Shown here: in pieces, positions 19,879-29,763 of the stretch
How positions within the stretch are numbered: the stretch's first letter is position 1
Layout of the letters: each line of letters begins with the position of its first letter
Source of the DNA: Deltaproteobacteria bacterium
GTDB taxonomy: Bacteria > Myxococcota_A > UBA9160 > PR03
Assembly: GCA_035063765.1 (NCBI GenBank)
Contig: JAPSFT010000033.1
Span: forward strand, 1 to 36,345
Direction: 5' to 3'
Length of the DNA: 36,345 nt
Program-made: the position numbers and the translations under genes
The notes under the pieces: generated by a model
Told to the model about the DNA's origin: nothing
What the model saw: the letters and a program-made list of their open reading frames with translations, nothing else
Database searches by the model: none

Positions 19879-19937
19879 GCGAGCGTCTCCCTATCGGCCG
19901 GGCCGAGCTGCGTGTTGAGGAAGGGACCCGGCGGGCC

Positions 19938-21002
19938 TCAGAGGAGGCGGCGCTGGCTTCCGGGCGCCGGCGGCGCGCCGAGGCCGAGATGGCTCCAGGC
20001 GCGCGCCGTGGCGAGACGCCCCCGCGGCGTGCGGTCGAGGTAGCCCGCCTGGAGCAGGAACGGCTCGACCACGTCCTCGAGCGTGCCCCGGTCCTCCCCG
20101 AGCGCAGCGGCCAGGGTCTCGATCCCGACCGGACCGCCGTCGAACTTCTCGAGCAGCGCGCGCAGGAACAGGCGGTCGAGGCGGTCGAAGCCCTGCTCGT
20201 CGACCTCGAGCCGGTCGAGCGCAAGGCGCGCGACCTCGCGGGTGACCTCTCCCGGCCGGCCCGTGCCCACCCGCGTGCCGTCGGGGCCGACCTCGGCGAA
20301 GTCGCGAACGCGCCGCAGCAGGCGCAACGCGATGCGCGGCGTGCCGCGGGCGCGGCGGGCGATCTCGTCGGCGGCCGCCGGCGCGAGCTCGAGCGGCAGG
20401 CGCCCGGCCGAGCGGCGCAGGATCTCGACCAGGTCGGCGGGCGGGTAGTAGTCGAGGCGCGCCACGTAGCCGAAGCGGTCGCGCAGCGGCGCCGAGAGCA
20501 GGCCCGCGCGCGTCGTCGCGCCCACCAGCGTGAAGCGCGGCAGGTCGAGCCGGATCGAGCGCGCGCTCGGCCCCTGCCCGATCACGAGGTCGAGGTGGAA
20601 GTCCTCCATCGCCGGGTAGAGGATCTCCTCGACGGACGGGTGCAGGCGGTGGATCTCGTCGACGAAGAGCACGTCGCCGGGCTCGAGGTTGCTGAGCAGC
20701 GCCGCGAGATCGCCGGGGCGCTCGAGCACGGGCCCGCTGGTGGCACGCAGGCTCGCGCCCATCTCGCGCGCCACCACGTAGGCGAGGGCGGTCTTGCCGA
20801 GCCCGGGCGGACCGCAGAACAGGTGGTGGTCCACGGCCTCACCGCGCTCGCGGGCCGCGGCCAGGAACACGCGCAGGTTGGCGCGGATCGCGTCCTGGCC
20901 CACGAAGTCGTCGAGCGTGCGCGGCCGCAGGGCGGCCTCGAGCCGCCGCTCGTCGTCGAGGGCGGCCGCGTCGAGCTCGGGCCGGACCGGCACGCCGCTC
21001 AT
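19938..21002 (-). CDS. ruvB: Holliday junction branch migration helicase RuvB
   Basis: AAA+ ATPase motor that drives branch migration with RuvA during recombinational repair. The 354-residue protein has the N-terminal [19 protein letters not shown], Walker [12 protein letters not shown], Walker [10 protein letters not shown], the sensor GATTRAG, the arginine-finger region (RDRFG) and a winged-helix C-terminus ending with the typical [13 protein letters not shown]. The ATG at 21002 overlaps the ruvA stop by 4 nt, so RuvA and RuvB are probably translationally coupled. The C-terminal extension after RLAT (about 25 residues) is low in conserved positions. Confidence 0.98.
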   Translation of the reverse strand: MSGVPVRPELDAAALDDERRLEAALRPRTLDDFVGQDAIRANLRVFLAAARERGEAVDHHLFCGPPGLGKTALAYVVAREMGASLRATSGPVLERPGDLAALLSNLEPGDVLFVDEIHRLHPSVEEILYPAMEDFHLDLVIGQGPSARSIRLDLPRFTLVGATTRAGLLSAPLRDRFGYVARLDYYPPADLVEILRRSAGRLPLELAPAAADEIARRARGTPRIALRLLRRVRDFAEVGPDGTRVGTGRPGEVTREVARLALDRLEVDEQGFDRLDRLFLRALLEKFDGGPVGIETLAAALGEDRGTLEDVVEPFLLQAGYLDRTPRGRLATARAWSHLGLGAPPAPGSQRRLL

Positions 21003-21610
21003 CGCGCGAGCCTGCGCAGCGCCGCGCGCACGAGCTGCTCGAGCGGCGCACCGGGCTCCGCCTCGAGCGCGTCGCGCGCGGCGCGCTCGGCGCGCGGCCG
21101 GGCGGTCCCGAGATTCACGAGCGCCGAGACGACGCCCTCCACACGCTCTTCGTCTCCGCCGCCGGCCGCGGGCGTGGGCTCCGGAGCCGGCCCCGCGGCT
21201 GCGTGGAGCGCGGCCACGCGCTCGCGCAGATCGAGCACCAGACGCTGGGCCGTCTTCGCGCCGACGCCCGGGACGGCGCAGAGCGACGCCGCGTCGCCGC
21301 GCGCCAGCGCCGTCGCGAGGTCGTGCGGCGCCAGGCCCGAGAGCAGCGCCTGCGCGAGCTTGGGCCCGACCCCGTTGACCCGGATCAGTTGCTCGAAGAG
21401 TGCCCGCTCGAGGTCGGTGTGGAAGCCGAAGAGCTGGATCGCGTCCTCGCGCACGTGGGTGTGGACCCGCAGCGACACGCTCTTGCCCTCGTCGGGCAGC
21501 GCGGAGAAGGTCGAGAGCGAGACGAGCACCTCGTAGCCCACCCCCGCCACGCTCACGATCGCGCGGGTCGGCTCCTTCTGGCGCAGGACGCCTTCGAGGT
21601 GGGCGATCAT
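20999..21610 (-). CDS. ruvA: Holliday junction DNA helicase subunit RuvA
   Basis: Binds the four-way junction as a tetramer and loads RuvB. The 203-residue protein shows an N-terminal OB fold ([24 protein letters not shown]), the helix-hairpin-helix pair ([18 protein letters not shown] and [19 protein letters not shown]) and a C-terminal RuvB-contacting domain (VVSALVNLG to the end) joined by a Pro/Ala/Gly-rich linker. It overlaps ruvC upstream and ruvB downstream by 4 nt each, forming a compact ruvCAB unit. Confidence 0.97.
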   Translation of the reverse strand: MIAHLEGVLRQKEPTRAIVSVAGVGYEVLVSLSTFSALPDEGKSVSLRVHTHVREDAIQLFGFHTDLERALFEQLIRVNGVGPKLAQALLSGLAPHDLATALARGDAASLCAVPGVGAKTAQRLVLDLRERVAALHAAAGPAPEPTPAAGGGDEERVEGVVSALVNLGTARPRAERAARDALEAEPGAPLEQLVRAALRRLAR

Positions 21611-22182
21611 CGCGCGCGCCTCACGACGAGCCGTCCCGCCCCGTGTGCTGCGGCCCGCCTGCGTCCCGACGCCGCTGCGGCAAGAGCCGCCAGCGGGCCG
21701 CGGTGCGCGTGGCAGAGCGCCGCCGCCAGCGCATCCGCGGCGTCGAAGGCCGGGCACGCTTCGAGAGCGAGGAGCCGTGCAACCATCGCCTGGACCTGGC
21801 GCTTCTGCGCCGCCCCGCTGCCAGCAACGGCGAGCTTGATCTCGGGCGCCGTGTACTCGCACACCGCCAGGCCGGCGGCGGCCGCGGTCGCGAGCGCCAC
21901 GCCGCGCGCGTGGCCGAGCACCAGCGCGGAGCGCGCGCTGCGCCCGGCGAAGACGCGCTCGATCACCGCCACCTCGGGCCGGTGCGCGGCGATCGCGCCC
22001 GCGAGACCCGCCTGGATCACCGCGAGGCGCTCCGCGAGCGAGGCGCCGCGCGCCGGGCGCAGCGTACCGTGGGCCACGTGGCGGATCTGGGCGCCGCGGC
22101 GCTCCACGACGCCGAAGCCGGTCACGCTCGAGCCCGGGTCGACCCCGAGGATCCGGCTCGGTCGCTGGGCCAGGACACGCAT
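21607..22182 (-). CDS. ruvC: Crossover junction endodeoxyribonuclease RuvC
   Basis: Resolves Holliday junctions by paired nicks, using two Mg ions. The 191-residue protein has the four acidic catalytic positions of the RNase H-like fold: Asp in GVDPGSS, Glu in VIERVF, and two Asp in [36 protein letters not shown] matches the conserved DNA-contact segment. The ATG at 22182 follows GGGAG by about 8 nt. The stop overlaps the ruvA start by 4 nt. The C-terminus is Arg/Ala-rich and longer than the E. coli protein by about 15 residues. Confidence 0.97.
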   Translation of the reverse strand: MRVLAQRPSRILGVDPGSSVTGFGVVERRGAQIRHVAHGTLRPARGASLAERLAVIQAGLAGAIAAHRPEVAVIERVFAGRSARSALVLGHARGVALATAAAAGLAVCEYTAPEIKLAVAGSGAAQKRQVQAMVARLLALEACPAFDAADALAAALCHAHRGPLAALAAAASGRRRAAAHGAGRLVVRRAR

Positions 22183-22260
22183 CCGTGCACTCCCGCGCGG
22201 CCGCCGCCGCGGGAAGGAGGAAGGGCTCTGGGGGGAGGAGGAGGCGGGGGCAAGGTAGCC

Positions 22261-23010
22261 CTAGGAGGAGATCCGCTCCATCTCCGCCTCCGGGATGTCG
22301 AAGTTGGCGGCGACGCCCTGGACGTCGTCGAGGTCCTCGAGCGCCTCGGCGAGCTTCAGCATCTGCTCGGCCGCGGCGCCCTCGAGCTTCACGGTGGTGG
22401 TGGCCCGCATCGAGACGCCGGCACCGGCGGGCTCGAGGCCCTGGGCCACCAGCGCGTCGCGCACCGCCTCGAAGCTCCGGGGATCGGTCAGCACCTCGAC
22501 CGCGCTCTCGCTCTCGACCACGTCGTCGGCCCCCGCCTCGAGCCCGACCTCCATCAGGCGGTCGAGGTCGAGCCCGGCGCGGTCGAACTCGAGGACGCCC
22601 CGCTTCTCGAAGAGATGCGAGACGCAGCCGCTCTGGCCCAGGTTCCCGCCGTGCTTCGTGAAGGCGTGGCGGATCTCGCCGACGGTGCGGTTGCGGTTGT
22701 CGGTCAGGGCCTCGACGAGGACGGCCACCCCGGCCGGACCGTAGCCCTCGTAGGCGACCTCCTCGTAGCGCTCGCCCTCGCCGCCGCCGGCCCCGCGCTT
22801 GATCGCCCGCTCGATGTTGTCCTTGGGCATGTTCAGCGCGCGGGCCTTCTCGACCACCAGGCGCAGCCGCGGGTTCGCGGCGGGATCGCCCCCGCCGAGG
22901 CGCGCGGCGGTCACCAGCTCGCGGATCACCTTCGTGAAGGCCTTCCCGCGCTTGGCGTCGAGGGCGCCCTTCTTGCGCTTGATCGTCGCCCACTTGGAAT
23001 GACCGGACAT
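22261..23010 (-). CDS. yebC: YebC/TACO1-family protein
   Basis: A 249-residue member of the YebC/PmpR/TACO1 family. Members were long annotated as transcriptional regulators, and some have been linked to translation of difficult (for example proline-rich) stretches. It begins [20 protein letters not shown], the invariant family start, and has [34 protein letters not shown] and [17 protein letters not shown], covering the three family domains. The ATG at 23010 follows GGGAG by 7 nt; upstream in-frame codons precede the invariant start and are rejected. It lies 78 nt before ruvC on the same strand, a common arrangement in proteobacteria. It is divergent from the Hsp70 gene across a 143-nt gap. 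Confidence 0.97.
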   Translation of the reverse strand: MSGHSKWATIKRKKGALDAKRGKAFTKVIRELVTAARLGGGDPAANPRLRLVVEKARALNMPKDNIERAIKRGAGGGEGERYEEVAYEGYGPAGVAVLVEALTDNRNRTVGEIRHAFTKHGGNLGQSGCVSHLFEKRGVLEFDRAGLDLDRLMEVGLEAGADDVVESESAVEVLTDPRSFEAVRDALVAQGLEPAGAGVSMRATTTVKLEGAAAEQMLKLAEALEDLDDVQGVAANFDIPEAEMERISS

Positions 23011-23153
23011 GCGCGCTCCCGCTGGTCCGGGGGGACGTAGCACGCGCGCGCGGAGACGGTCAACGCGTGCGAGGCGCGTGCGCAGCGCGGCACCGCGGGC
23101 TCGCCGCGTCGCTCAGGAACCGCCCCCGCCCGCCCGATACGCAGGGAGCGCGC

Positions 23154-25481
23154 ATGGCTGGCCCCGCGGGGCGGCCGCTCGCCCTGGCGGAGGGACGGTT
23201 GGTGGCGATCGGGATCGATCTCGGGACCAGCAACTCGTGCGTCGCGGTCGCCCGCAAGGGGCGCGTCGACGTGCTCACCAACGCCTACGGCGAGACGATC
23301 GTCCCGAGCGTGGTGCACTTCGCCGCCGACGGCGCCACCACCGTGGGCCAGCAGGCGAAGGCGCGCGCGGTCCACGATCCCGAGAGCACGGTCACCGCCG
23401 CCAAGCGCCTGATGGGCCGCTACTTCTTCTCCGAGGAGGTGAAGAAGGCCAAGGCGGTCAGCAGCTACCAGATCGTCGAGGGCCCGAACCACTCCGTGCG
23501 CATCAAGGTGCGCGACCAGGTGCTCGCCATCCCCGAGGTCTCGGCCGTCGTCCTGAAGGAGATGAAGGCGATCGCCGAGGCGCAGCTCGGCCAGGCGGTG
23601 ACCCAGGCGGTGATCACGGTCCCCGCCTACTTCAACGACAACCAGCGCCAGGCCACCCGCGACGCCGGCAAGATCGCCGGCCTCGAGGTGCTGCGGCTGC
23701 TCAACGAGCCCACCGCCGCCGCCCTCGCCTACGGCTTCGGCAAGGGCCTCACCCAACGCGTCGCCGTGTACGACCTCGGCGGGGGAACCTTCGACATCTC
23801 GATCCTCGAGATCGGCGCGGACGTCTTCGAGGTGCTCTCCACCTGCGGCGACACCTTCCTGGGTGGCGAGGACTTCGACGACCGCGTGATCGACCTGCTC
23901 GCCGACGAGTTCATGGCGAAGCACAAGGTCAACCTGCGCCAGGACCGCTTCGCCCTCGAGAAGCTCAAGGCGGCCGCCGAGCAGGCCAAGAAGGACCTGT
24001 CGGCGGACGACGAGGCGACGATCCAGGTCTCCGAGGTGGCGCAGGACCCGGCCGGCGAGCCGCTCCACCTCGAGCGCGTCCTCACCAACACCGAGTTCTC
24101 TCGCCTGGTGGCAGACCTGATCCAGCGCACCTTCAAGGTCTGCGACGAGTCGCTGCAGCAGGCCAACCTGACCGTGCGCGACCTCGACGGCGTGATCCTG
24201 GTGGGAGGGCCGACGCGCCTGCCGCTGATCCGGGAGGCGGTGTCCCAGTACTTCCAGCGCGAGCCGAAGGCGGACGTCGACCCGGACCAGGTGGTCGCGA
24301 TGGGGGCCGCGATTCACGCCGCCTCGCTGGTCGGCGAGGAACGCGACTCCTGCCTGCTCGACGTGACACCGCTCTCGCTGCGCATCGGAGTGGCCGGCGG
24401 CCTCGCCGAGACCGTCATCGACCGCAACACGCCCGTCCCGATCGAACAGACGGCCGTGTTCACCACGTTCCGGGACTTCCAGCAGTCCGTGAAGATCCGC
24501 GTCTACCAGGGCGAGTCGCGCGTGCAGGAGGAGAACGAGCTGCTCGGTGAGTTCGAGTTCTCGGGCTTCAAGCACGCGCGTCGCGGGGAGGTGCGGATCG
24601 AGGTGACCTTCGAGATCGACACCGACGGCATCGTGAACGTGACGGCGCGCGACCCCGACACCGGACAGGTCGCCTCGACGCAGATCCACCTCTCGTCGGG
24701 CCTGTCGGACGAGGAGATCCGGACGCTGGTCGCCAAGCACCAGTCGCAGGCCGCGCCGGCACCGCCTCCCGGCGCGGGGGCGGCCGCCGCGCTGGCGGGC
24801 CACGCCCCCGCCCTGGCGCCCGCCGGCTCGTCCGCCGGCTTCGCACCCGGGGGCGACGGCGATCTCGATCTGGGGCTCGGAGCCGATCCCGACACCGACC
24901 TCGTGGCGCTCGAGACCGAGCCCGATGCACCCGAGGCGCTGCTCGCGCACGAGGCCGAGCCGCTGGCACGGGATGCGGACCCGGCGCCTGCCGCCCAGGC
25001 CCGCGACGAGCTCGAGCTCGACGCGGATCCCGGCCCCGAGCCGGTCACCGGTTCCGGTGCGGCCCCGGGGCGCGCCGAGGACCAGGAGTTCGATCTCGAT
25101 CTCGGCGGCGGGGGCGACGTCGAGCTGGCCGAGGCCGGCCCCGCGGAGCCGCTCTCGCCCGACGCCGAGCGCACGCTCGCGATCGGCGGCGAGATCGACC
25201 TCGAGGCGCTCGAGAGCGAGGCTGCGCCGGGCGGCGTGCTGGCCGGCGACGTCGAGCTCGACCCGCTCGACCTCGACGAGAGCGATCTCGACTCGCTGGC
25301 TTCCCTTCCCGACCCGGCGCCGGATGCGCGCGACCACGACGCCACCGCACTCGTCGAAGAGGACGAAGGCGCGATCACCCGCCCGCGACCGCCGGAGGGC
25401 GGCGGGATCCCGCCGCACGGCAGCCTCTTCGACGAGCCGGGTAGCGACCTCTCGCGCTACCAGGACGACGACGAATCCTGA
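23154..25481 (+). CDS. Hsp70 (DnaK-like) chaperone with acidic low-complexity tail and no recognisable lid
   Basis: A 775-residue Hsp70. The nucleotide-binding domain (about 15-395) has [39 protein letters not shown] and [12 protein letters not shown]. The beta-sandwich substrate domain (about 400-515) has [23 protein letters not shown] and [11 protein letters not shown]. Where DnaK normally has a helical lid, this protein has only a short helix ([12 protein letters not shown]) and then about 240 residues rich in Asp, Glu, Ala, Pro and Gly, with repeated short blocks such as DLDLG, FDLDLG, ELELD, IDLEALE and [11 protein letters not shown]. The housekeeping DnaK is therefore probably elsewhere. 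ATG 23154 follows AGGGAG by 6 nt. The N-terminus has about 15 extra residues. A J-domain gene follows after 14 nt. No CIRCE element is present in the 143-nt upstream gap. Confidence 0.92.
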   Translation: MAGPAGRPLALAEGRLVAIGIDLGTSNSCVAVARKGRVDVLTNAYGETIVPSVVHFAADGATTVGQQAKARAVHDPESTVTAAKRLMGRYFFSEEVKKAKAVSSYQIVEGPNHSVRIKVRDQVLAIPEVSAVVLKEMKAIAEAQLGQAVTQAVITVPAYFNDNQRQATRDAGKIAGLEVLRLLNEPTAAALAYGFGKGLTQRVAVYDLGGGTFDISILEIGADVFEVLSTCGDTFLGGEDFDDRVIDLLADEFMAKHKVNLRQDRFALEKLKAAAEQAKKDLSADDEATIQVSEVAQDPAGEPLHLERVLTNTEFSRLVADLIQRTFKVCDESLQQANLTVRDLDGVILVGGPTRLPLIREAVSQYFQREPKADVDPDQVVAMGAAIHAASLVGEERDSCLLDVTPLSLRIGVAGGLAETVIDRNTPVPIEQTAVFTTFRDFQQSVKIRVYQGESRVQEENELLGEFEFSGFKHARRGEVRIEVTFEIDTDGIVNVTARDPDTGQVASTQIHLSSGLSDEEIRTLVAKHQSQAAPAPPPGAGAAAALAGHAPALAPAGSSAGFAPGGDGDLDLGLGADPDTDLVALETEPDAPEALLAHEAEPLARDADPAPAAQARDELELDADPGPEPVTGSGAAPGRAEDQEFDLDLGGGGDVELAEAGPAEPLSPDAERTLAIGGEIDLEALESEAAPGGVLAGDVELDPLDLDESDLDSLASLPDPAPDARDHDATALVEEDEGAITRPRPPEGGGIPPHGSLFDEPGSDLSRYQDDDES

Positions 25482-25495
25482 CGGCCGGAGCCATC

Positions 25496-26026
25496 GTGTC
25501 CCCGAACCACAGCGCCGAGGTCCGCGCCCTCGCCGGCATCCTGGAGGAGCTCGACTACTACCAGGTGCTCGAGCTGCGCTCCGACGCGCCCACGTCGGCG
25601 ATCCGCAGCGCGTACCACGCCGTCTCGCGGCGCTTCCATCCCGATGCCCACCGCGACGCACCGGGCGAGCTCCAGCAGCAGGTGGCGCGGATCGCGAAGC
25701 GGATCGCGGAGGCCTACTCGGTGCTGCGCGATCCACGCCGGCGCCAGGTCTACGACCGCCAGCTCGCCGGCGACCGGGAGCGCGTGCGGATGCCGCTCGC
25801 CGAGGCCGAGGCGCAGGCGGACCGGCAGCGACGCGAGCAGCAGGAGGGGCGCACGCCGAACGGGCGGCGCTACTTCGCACTCGCCAAGGCCGACGTCGCA
25901 CGCGGCGACCGGGCGGCGGCAGAGCGCAACCTGAAGACCGCCCTGACCTTCGAGCCCGACAACGAGGTGTTCCGCGATCTGCTCGCGCGCGTGCGCGGCA
26001 AGGCGGTCTCGGGCTCCACCCGTTGA
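25496..26026 (+). CDS. J-domain protein with C-terminal helical repeat
   Basis: A 176-residue co-chaperone, likely the dedicated partner of the Hsp70 encoded 14 nt upstream. Residues about 18-88 form a J domain (DYYQVLELRSDAPTSAIRSAY) with the essential His48-Pro49-Asp50 loop and YSVLRDPRRRQVYD. The region that follows is charged and helical (about 90-120). It ends with one TPR-like pair (GRRYFALAKADVARGDRAAA and AERNLKTALTFEPDNEVF). There is no Gly/Phe-rich or zinc-finger region, so it is a class C (type III) J protein, not DnaJ. The GTG start at 25496 follows GGAG. Confidence 0.9.
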   Translation: MSPNHSAEVRALAGILEELDYYQVLELRSDAPTSAIRSAYHAVSRRFHPDAHRDAPGELQQQVARIAKRIAEAYSVLRDPRRRQVYDRQLAGDRERVRMPLAEAEAQADRQRREQQEGRTPNGRRYFALAKADVARGDRAAAERNLKTALTFEPDNEVFRDLLARVRGKAVSGSTR

Positions 26027-26084
26027 TGCCAGCAGCGGCGCCTGCGCGCGGCCGCCCCCAGGTGGGCGCGTGCGGACCCGCCGC

Positions 26085-26090
26085 TATGAT
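26085..26090 (+). promoter_or_regulatory. Candidate -10 element (TATGAT) of a leaderless promoter
   Basis: TATGAT matches the -10 consensus at five of six positions and lies 7 nt before an in-frame GTG at 26098. If it is used, transcription would start at or next to that GTG, and the overlapping ATG codons at 26086 and 26089 would not be transcribed. No clear -35 is visible. Confidence 0.4.
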
Positions 26091-28176
26091 GCCGCCCGTG
26101 CGCCCGACCCCTGCGCTCGCCGTGACCGCCGTCGCGATGCTCCTTCTCGCACTCCCGACGGGATGCAGCGAGGCGGAAGCGCCGCGTGCGGCCTCGACCC
26201 CGCCCGCCGGCGCCGCGCCGCCCGCTGCCGCCGCACAGCCGGCCGCCGCGGCGGCCCCGCCGGCCGTGCGCCGGCAGGAGCGCCCGCTTCCCGGGTTCGA
26301 GGGCACGACCCTCGACGGGCAGCCCTTCACCGTCTCGGAGCTGATGGGCCGGCGTGCCCTGCTCTTCTTCTTCGATCCCGGGGCCCGCGAGGCGGGACCC
26401 GCCGCTGCTGCGGTTGCGCGCGTGGCGGGGGAGCGCGCGCGGAACAACTTCGAGATCGTCGGCATCGCCGTCGGCGCCGGCGCCGACCGGGCGCGCGCCT
26501 TCGCGAAGGAGCACGGCCTCACCTTCCCGATCCTCGACGACCCGGTCTCCGCGATCCAGCGCAGCGTCGGGCTGCGCGCTCCGATGGCGCTGATCGGTGT
26601 CGATGCCGAGGGCTACGTGACCTTCGCGTCGGGCGTACCGCCGCCAGAGGCAGCCAACGCCGCGAAGGTCGTCGAGAGCGAGCTGCGCGAGGCCCTGCGC
26701 CTGCCCACCGACGAGCCCGTGCTGGCGCCCCTGCTCGGCGTGCGGCCCGCTGCGCCGACCTTCACGGCCGAGCGGCTCGAGGGCGGGCCCCGCTTCGACC
26801 TCGCCTCGCTCGCGGGCCGACCGGTCGTGCTGATGTTCTTCCTCCACACCTGCCCGCACTGCCACCACGCGCTCGAGTTCCTGAAGAGCGAGCTGCCGAA
26901 GCTCCCGGAGGCGCAGCGCCCGCAGCTCGTCGGCGTGTCGGTGGCGGGCGATCCGGCCTCCGTGCAGGAGAGCCTCCGGGCGGACGGACTCGACTTCTTC
27001 CCCGTGCTGCTCGACCTCGACGGCGCGTTGCGCGCGGCCTACGGCGTGCTCGGCGGGGTTCCGGACATCTTCGTGATCGATGGCTCGGGCGCGGTCGTGA
27101 GCCGCGTCCAGGGCTGGCGCGACGACCGCGACCCTGCGCTGGTGCGCATGTGGCTGGCGCGCATCGCCGGGCAGAAGGTACCGATGCTGCTCCACTCGAC
27201 CGGCTACAGCGGCAGCGACGCCTGCGCGGTGTGCCACGAACAGGAGACCGAGACCTGGCTCCTGACCCGTCACGCGCACGCCTTCGACACGCTCGTGAAG
27301 CACGCAGCCGACGCGGATCCCGAGTGCGTCGGCTGCCACGTCGTCGGGTTCGGGCAGACCGGCGGCTACACGATCTCGCCGCGGACCCCCGACTTCGAGA
27401 ACGTGGGCTGCGAGTCCTGCCACGGGCGCGGCGGACCCCACCTCTCACCCGGCTTCGTGACGGCCGGGAACTACGAGCCGGTGTGCCTCGGCTGCCACGA
27501 CCAGGAGCACTCGCTCGGCTTCCAGTTCGCGAGCTTCCTGCCGAAGGTCTCGCACGCCGCCAATGCGGAGCTCGCGTCGCTGCCGCTCGCGAAGCGTCAG
27601 GAGCTGCTGGCGGCACGAATGCGCCCGCGCAACGACCTGCTGCCGAGCAACGCCGCCTACGTGGGCTCCGAGGCCTGCCGCTCCTGCCACGAGCAGGAGT
27701 TCGCCACCTGGTCGGCGGGCCCCCACGCACGGGCGATCGCCCCGCTCGAGGCCAAGGGCGAGGCGGACAACGCCACCTGCCAGGCCTGTCACGTGACGGC
27801 GCTCGGCAAGCCCGGCGGTTACCCGAAGGGCGCGTCGCACGGCGCCCATGCGGACCTCGCGCGGGTCGGCTGCGAGTCGTGCCACGGGCCGGGCGGCAAC
27901 CACGTGGGCGAGGGAGCGCCGCGGATCGGGACCATCGTCTCGCTCGGCGACAAGTGCGACTCGTGCGTGATCCTCCAGATCTGCGGCGCCTGCCACGACC
28001 AGGCCAACGATCCCGGCTTCGAGTTCGCCGTGAAGCAGAAGATCGAGCGTCAGAAGCACGGCACCATCGAGGCGTCCGCGACGCGCGCCGGGAAGTCGGC
28101 GGCACGGGTGCCCGCGGGCGCGTCCCTGGTCGGTGCGCTCGAGCGCGGCTTCGCGCTGCTCGACGCCCGGAGCTGA
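26086..28176 (+). CDS. Lipoprotein with two thioredoxin-fold domains and an octahaem cytochrome c region
   Basis: A 696-residue exported redox protein. The N-terminus is a signal peptide with a possible lipobox (LPTGC; Pro at -3 is not ideal), then an Ala/Pro-rich spacer. Domain 1 (about 60-205) has a redoxin fold, but DPGAREAGP replaces the active-site cysteine motif, so it is probably not catalytic. Domain 2 (about 215-365) is TlpA/AhpC-like with Cys256-Pro-His-Cys259 in FLHTCPHCHH. The C-terminal half (about 372-650) has eight CxxCH haem c motifs: CAVCH, CVGCH, CESCH, CLGCH, CRSCH, CQACH, CESCH and CGACH. They fall in two tetrahaem repeats, each beginning Y-x-GS-x-AC and containing GCESCHG, resembling the cytochrome c554 family. 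The start is ambiguous: ATG 26086 is used here, but GTG 26098 is better if the leaderless promoter is real. The haem and thiol partners are unknown. Confidence 0.88.
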   Translation: MMPPVRPTPALAVTAVAMLLLALPTGCSEAEAPRAASTPPAGAAPPAAAAQPAAAAAPPAVRRQERPLPGFEGTTLDGQPFTVSELMGRRALLFFFDPGAREAGPAAAAVARVAGERARNNFEIVGIAVGAGADRARAFAKEHGLTFPILDDPVSAIQRSVGLRAPMALIGVDAEGYVTFASGVPPPEAANAAKVVESELREALRLPTDEPVLAPLLGVRPAAPTFTAERLEGGPRFDLASLAGRPVVLMFFLHTCPHCHHALEFLKSELPKLPEAQRPQLVGVSVAGDPASVQESLRADGLDFFPVLLDLDGALRAAYGVLGGVPDIFVIDGSGAVVSRVQGWRDDRDPALVRMWLARIAGQKVPMLLHSTGYSGSDACAVCHEQETETWLLTRHAHAFDTLVKHAADADPECVGCHVVGFGQTGGYTISPRTPDFENVGCESCHGRGGPHLSPGFVTAGNYEPVCLGCHDQEHSLGFQFASFLPKVSHAANAELASLPLAKRQELLAARMRPRNDLLPSNAAYVGSEACRSCHEQEFATWSAGPHARAIAPLEAKGEADNATCQACHVTALGKPGGYPKGASHGAHADLARVGCESCHGPGGNHVGEGAPRIGTIVSLGDKCDSCVILQICGACHDQANDPGFEFAVKQKIERQKHGTIEASATRAGKSAARVPAGASLVGALERGFALLDARS

Positions 28177-28185
28177 GGACCCGCG

Positions 28186-28968
28186 GTGGGCGGGCTGCGG
28201 ATCGGCAGCGACGGGCACGGCGTCCGCACCCTCGCGATCGACCGCCCGGCCCGCCGCAACGCGCTCGACCGCGCGACCCTCGACGAGCTGGAGGCCGCCG
28301 TCGCAGCAGCCTCCGGCGACCCGGCGGTGCGAGTGATCGTGCTGCGCGGCAGCGGAGAGCAGGCCTTCAGCGCCGGCGCCGACCTCGAAGAGCTGCTCGC
28401 CCACCGGACGATCGAAGACCGCCGCCGGCATTTCGACGGGGTGGCGCGCGTGGTCGCGGCGCTGCACCACGCGCCGCAGCCGGTGATCGCGCGCGTGCAG
28501 GGCTTCGCGCTGGCCGGTGGCTGCGGGCTCGCGGTGGCCGCCGACTTCACGGTGGCGGGCGAGAGCGCCATCTTCGGACTGCCCGAGATCGACCTCGGCC
28601 TGCTGCCGATGGTGGTCTCGGTCCCGATCCTGCGCGCCACCGGCAGCCGCAAGACGGTGCTCGACCTGGTCCTCAGCGGGCGGCGCGTCGGCGCGGAGGA
28701 AGCGCTCGCGCTCGGGCTCGTCACGCGGGTGGTGCCCGACGCGAGGCTCGACGAGGAGGTGGCAGCGCTCGCGGAACGGCTCGCCGGGCTCTCGCCGGCC
28801 GCCCTCCGGCTCGGCAAGGAGGCGATCTACACGATGGGCGAGATGGAGTACGGCGCCGCGCTTCGCTATCTGCGCGAGATGATCGTGCTCACGGCCTCGA
28901 CCGAGGACGCGAAGGAGGGCATCCGCGCCTTCTTCGAGAAGCGGAAGCCGGAGTGGAGCGGGCGCTAG
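28186..28968 (+). CDS. Enoyl-CoA hydratase/isomerase-family protein
   Basis: A 260-residue crotonase-fold protein. The oxyanion-hole segments are FSAGADLEEL and GFALAGGCGLAVAADF. FGLPEIDLGLLP carries the Glu equivalent to Glu144 of rat mitochondrial enoyl-CoA hydratase. The second catalytic Glu (Glu164) appears to be Asp in TVLDLVLSG, so hydratase activity is plausible but not certain, and the acyl substrate cannot be deduced. GTG 28186 follows GAGGA by 7 nt, 9 nt after the cytochrome stop, so it is probably co-transcribed with it. Its stop overlaps the UDG gene by 16 nt. Confidence 0.9.
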   Translation: MGGLRIGSDGHGVRTLAIDRPARRNALDRATLDELEAAVAAASGDPAVRVIVLRGSGEQAFSAGADLEELLAHRTIEDRRRHFDGVARVVAALHHAPQPVIARVQGFALAGGCGLAVAADFTVAGESAIFGLPEIDLGLLPMVVSVPILRATGSRKTVLDLVLSGRRVGAEEALALGLVTRVVPDARLDEEVAALAERLAGLSPAALRLGKEAIYTMGEMEYGAALRYLREMIVLTASTEDAKEGIRAFFEKRKPEWSGR

Positions 28969-29762
28969 CCGCGGAGCTGCGGGCGACGCTCGCGGCGGCG
29001 CGCGCGTGGTTGCGCGAAGCGCTCGACGAGGGCCTCGAGCCCGATCCGCGCCGGCTCCCGGGCCCGCCGGCGGCGCCAGGCGCGCCCCCGGCCGCTTCGC
29101 CCTCTCCGACAGCACGGCCGCCTCGCGACGCCGCGCCGGCCCCTGCCCGCGAGGCGAGCCCGGCCGCCGGCAGCGGCGAGGCCGCCCTCGGCGCGGTGCG
29201 CGCCGCGCTCGGCGAGTGCACCCGCTGCCGCCTCGCCGAAGGCCGCAGCCGCATCGTGTTCGGCGACGGGGCGCCCGACGCGGACCTGCTCTTCGTCGGC
29301 GAGGGCCCGGGCGAGCAGGAGGACCGGCAGGGGCTCCCCTTCGTGGGCCGCGCCGGCGAGCTGCTCACGCAGATGATCGAGAAGGGCCTGCGCATCCCGC
29401 GCTCTGCGGTCTACATCTGCAACATCGTCAAGTGTCGGCCGCCGAACAACCGCACCCCGCTCGCCGACGAGGTGGCCACCTGCCGGCCCTTCCTCGACGG
29501 CCAGATCGACGCGGTGCGGCCCAAGGTGATCGTCGCGCTCGGCAAGCCGGCCACGAGCCTCCTGCTCGGGCGCGACGTCTCGATCACGCGCGTGCGCGGA
29601 ATCTGGCAGGACTATCGCGGCACGCCCGTGATGCCGACCTTCCACCCCGCCTTCCTGCTGCGCCAGTACACGCCCGAGAACCGGCGCCTGGTCTGGGAGG
29701 ACCTCAAGGCCGCGCTCGGCCGGGCGCGCGAGCTGGGCGGGCGGATTCCCGAGCTGTCCTGA
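28953..29762 (+). CDS. Family 4 (4Fe-4S) uracil-DNA glycosylase
   Basis: Removes uracil from DNA (base excision repair). The 269-residue protein has an N-terminal helix, a Pro/Ala-rich linker (about 30-75) and the UDG fold. The iron-sulphur ligands are Cys89, Cys92 (CTRC), Cys161 and Cys177. Motif A is GEGPGEQED (117-124) with GLPFVGRAGELL, and HPAFLLR (from 231) is the family 4 motif B. The linker makes it longer than typical thermophilic members (about 200 residues). The start is GTG 28953, overlapping the preceding crotonase gene. A later start would also keep the catalytic domain intact. It is convergent with purE with only one base between the stop codons. Confidence 0.94.
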   Translation: MERALAAELRATLAAARAWLREALDEGLEPDPRRLPGPPAAPGAPPAASPSPTARPPRDAAPAPAREASPAAGSGEAALGAVRAALGECTRCRLAEGRSRIVFGDGAPDADLLFVGEGPGEQEDRQGLPFVGRAGELLTQMIEKGLRIPRSAVYICNIVKCRPPNNRTPLADEVATCRPFLDGQIDAVRPKVIVALGKPATSLLLGRDVSITRVRGIWQDYRGTPVMPTFHPAFLLRQYTPENRRLVWEDLKAALGRARELGGRIPELS

Positions 29763-29763
29763 T

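Noticed and set aside
23011-23153. CIRCE or heat-shock operator before the Hsp70 gene
   Set aside because: No TTAGCACTC/GAGTGCTAA repeat or other recognisable heat-shock element is present in the divergent gap.
26070-28952. Frame that is open across the cytochrome and crotonase genes before UDG
   Set aside because: Only the final 270 codons encode a recognisable protein; the earlier part is Arg-rich shadow sequence of the haem gene.
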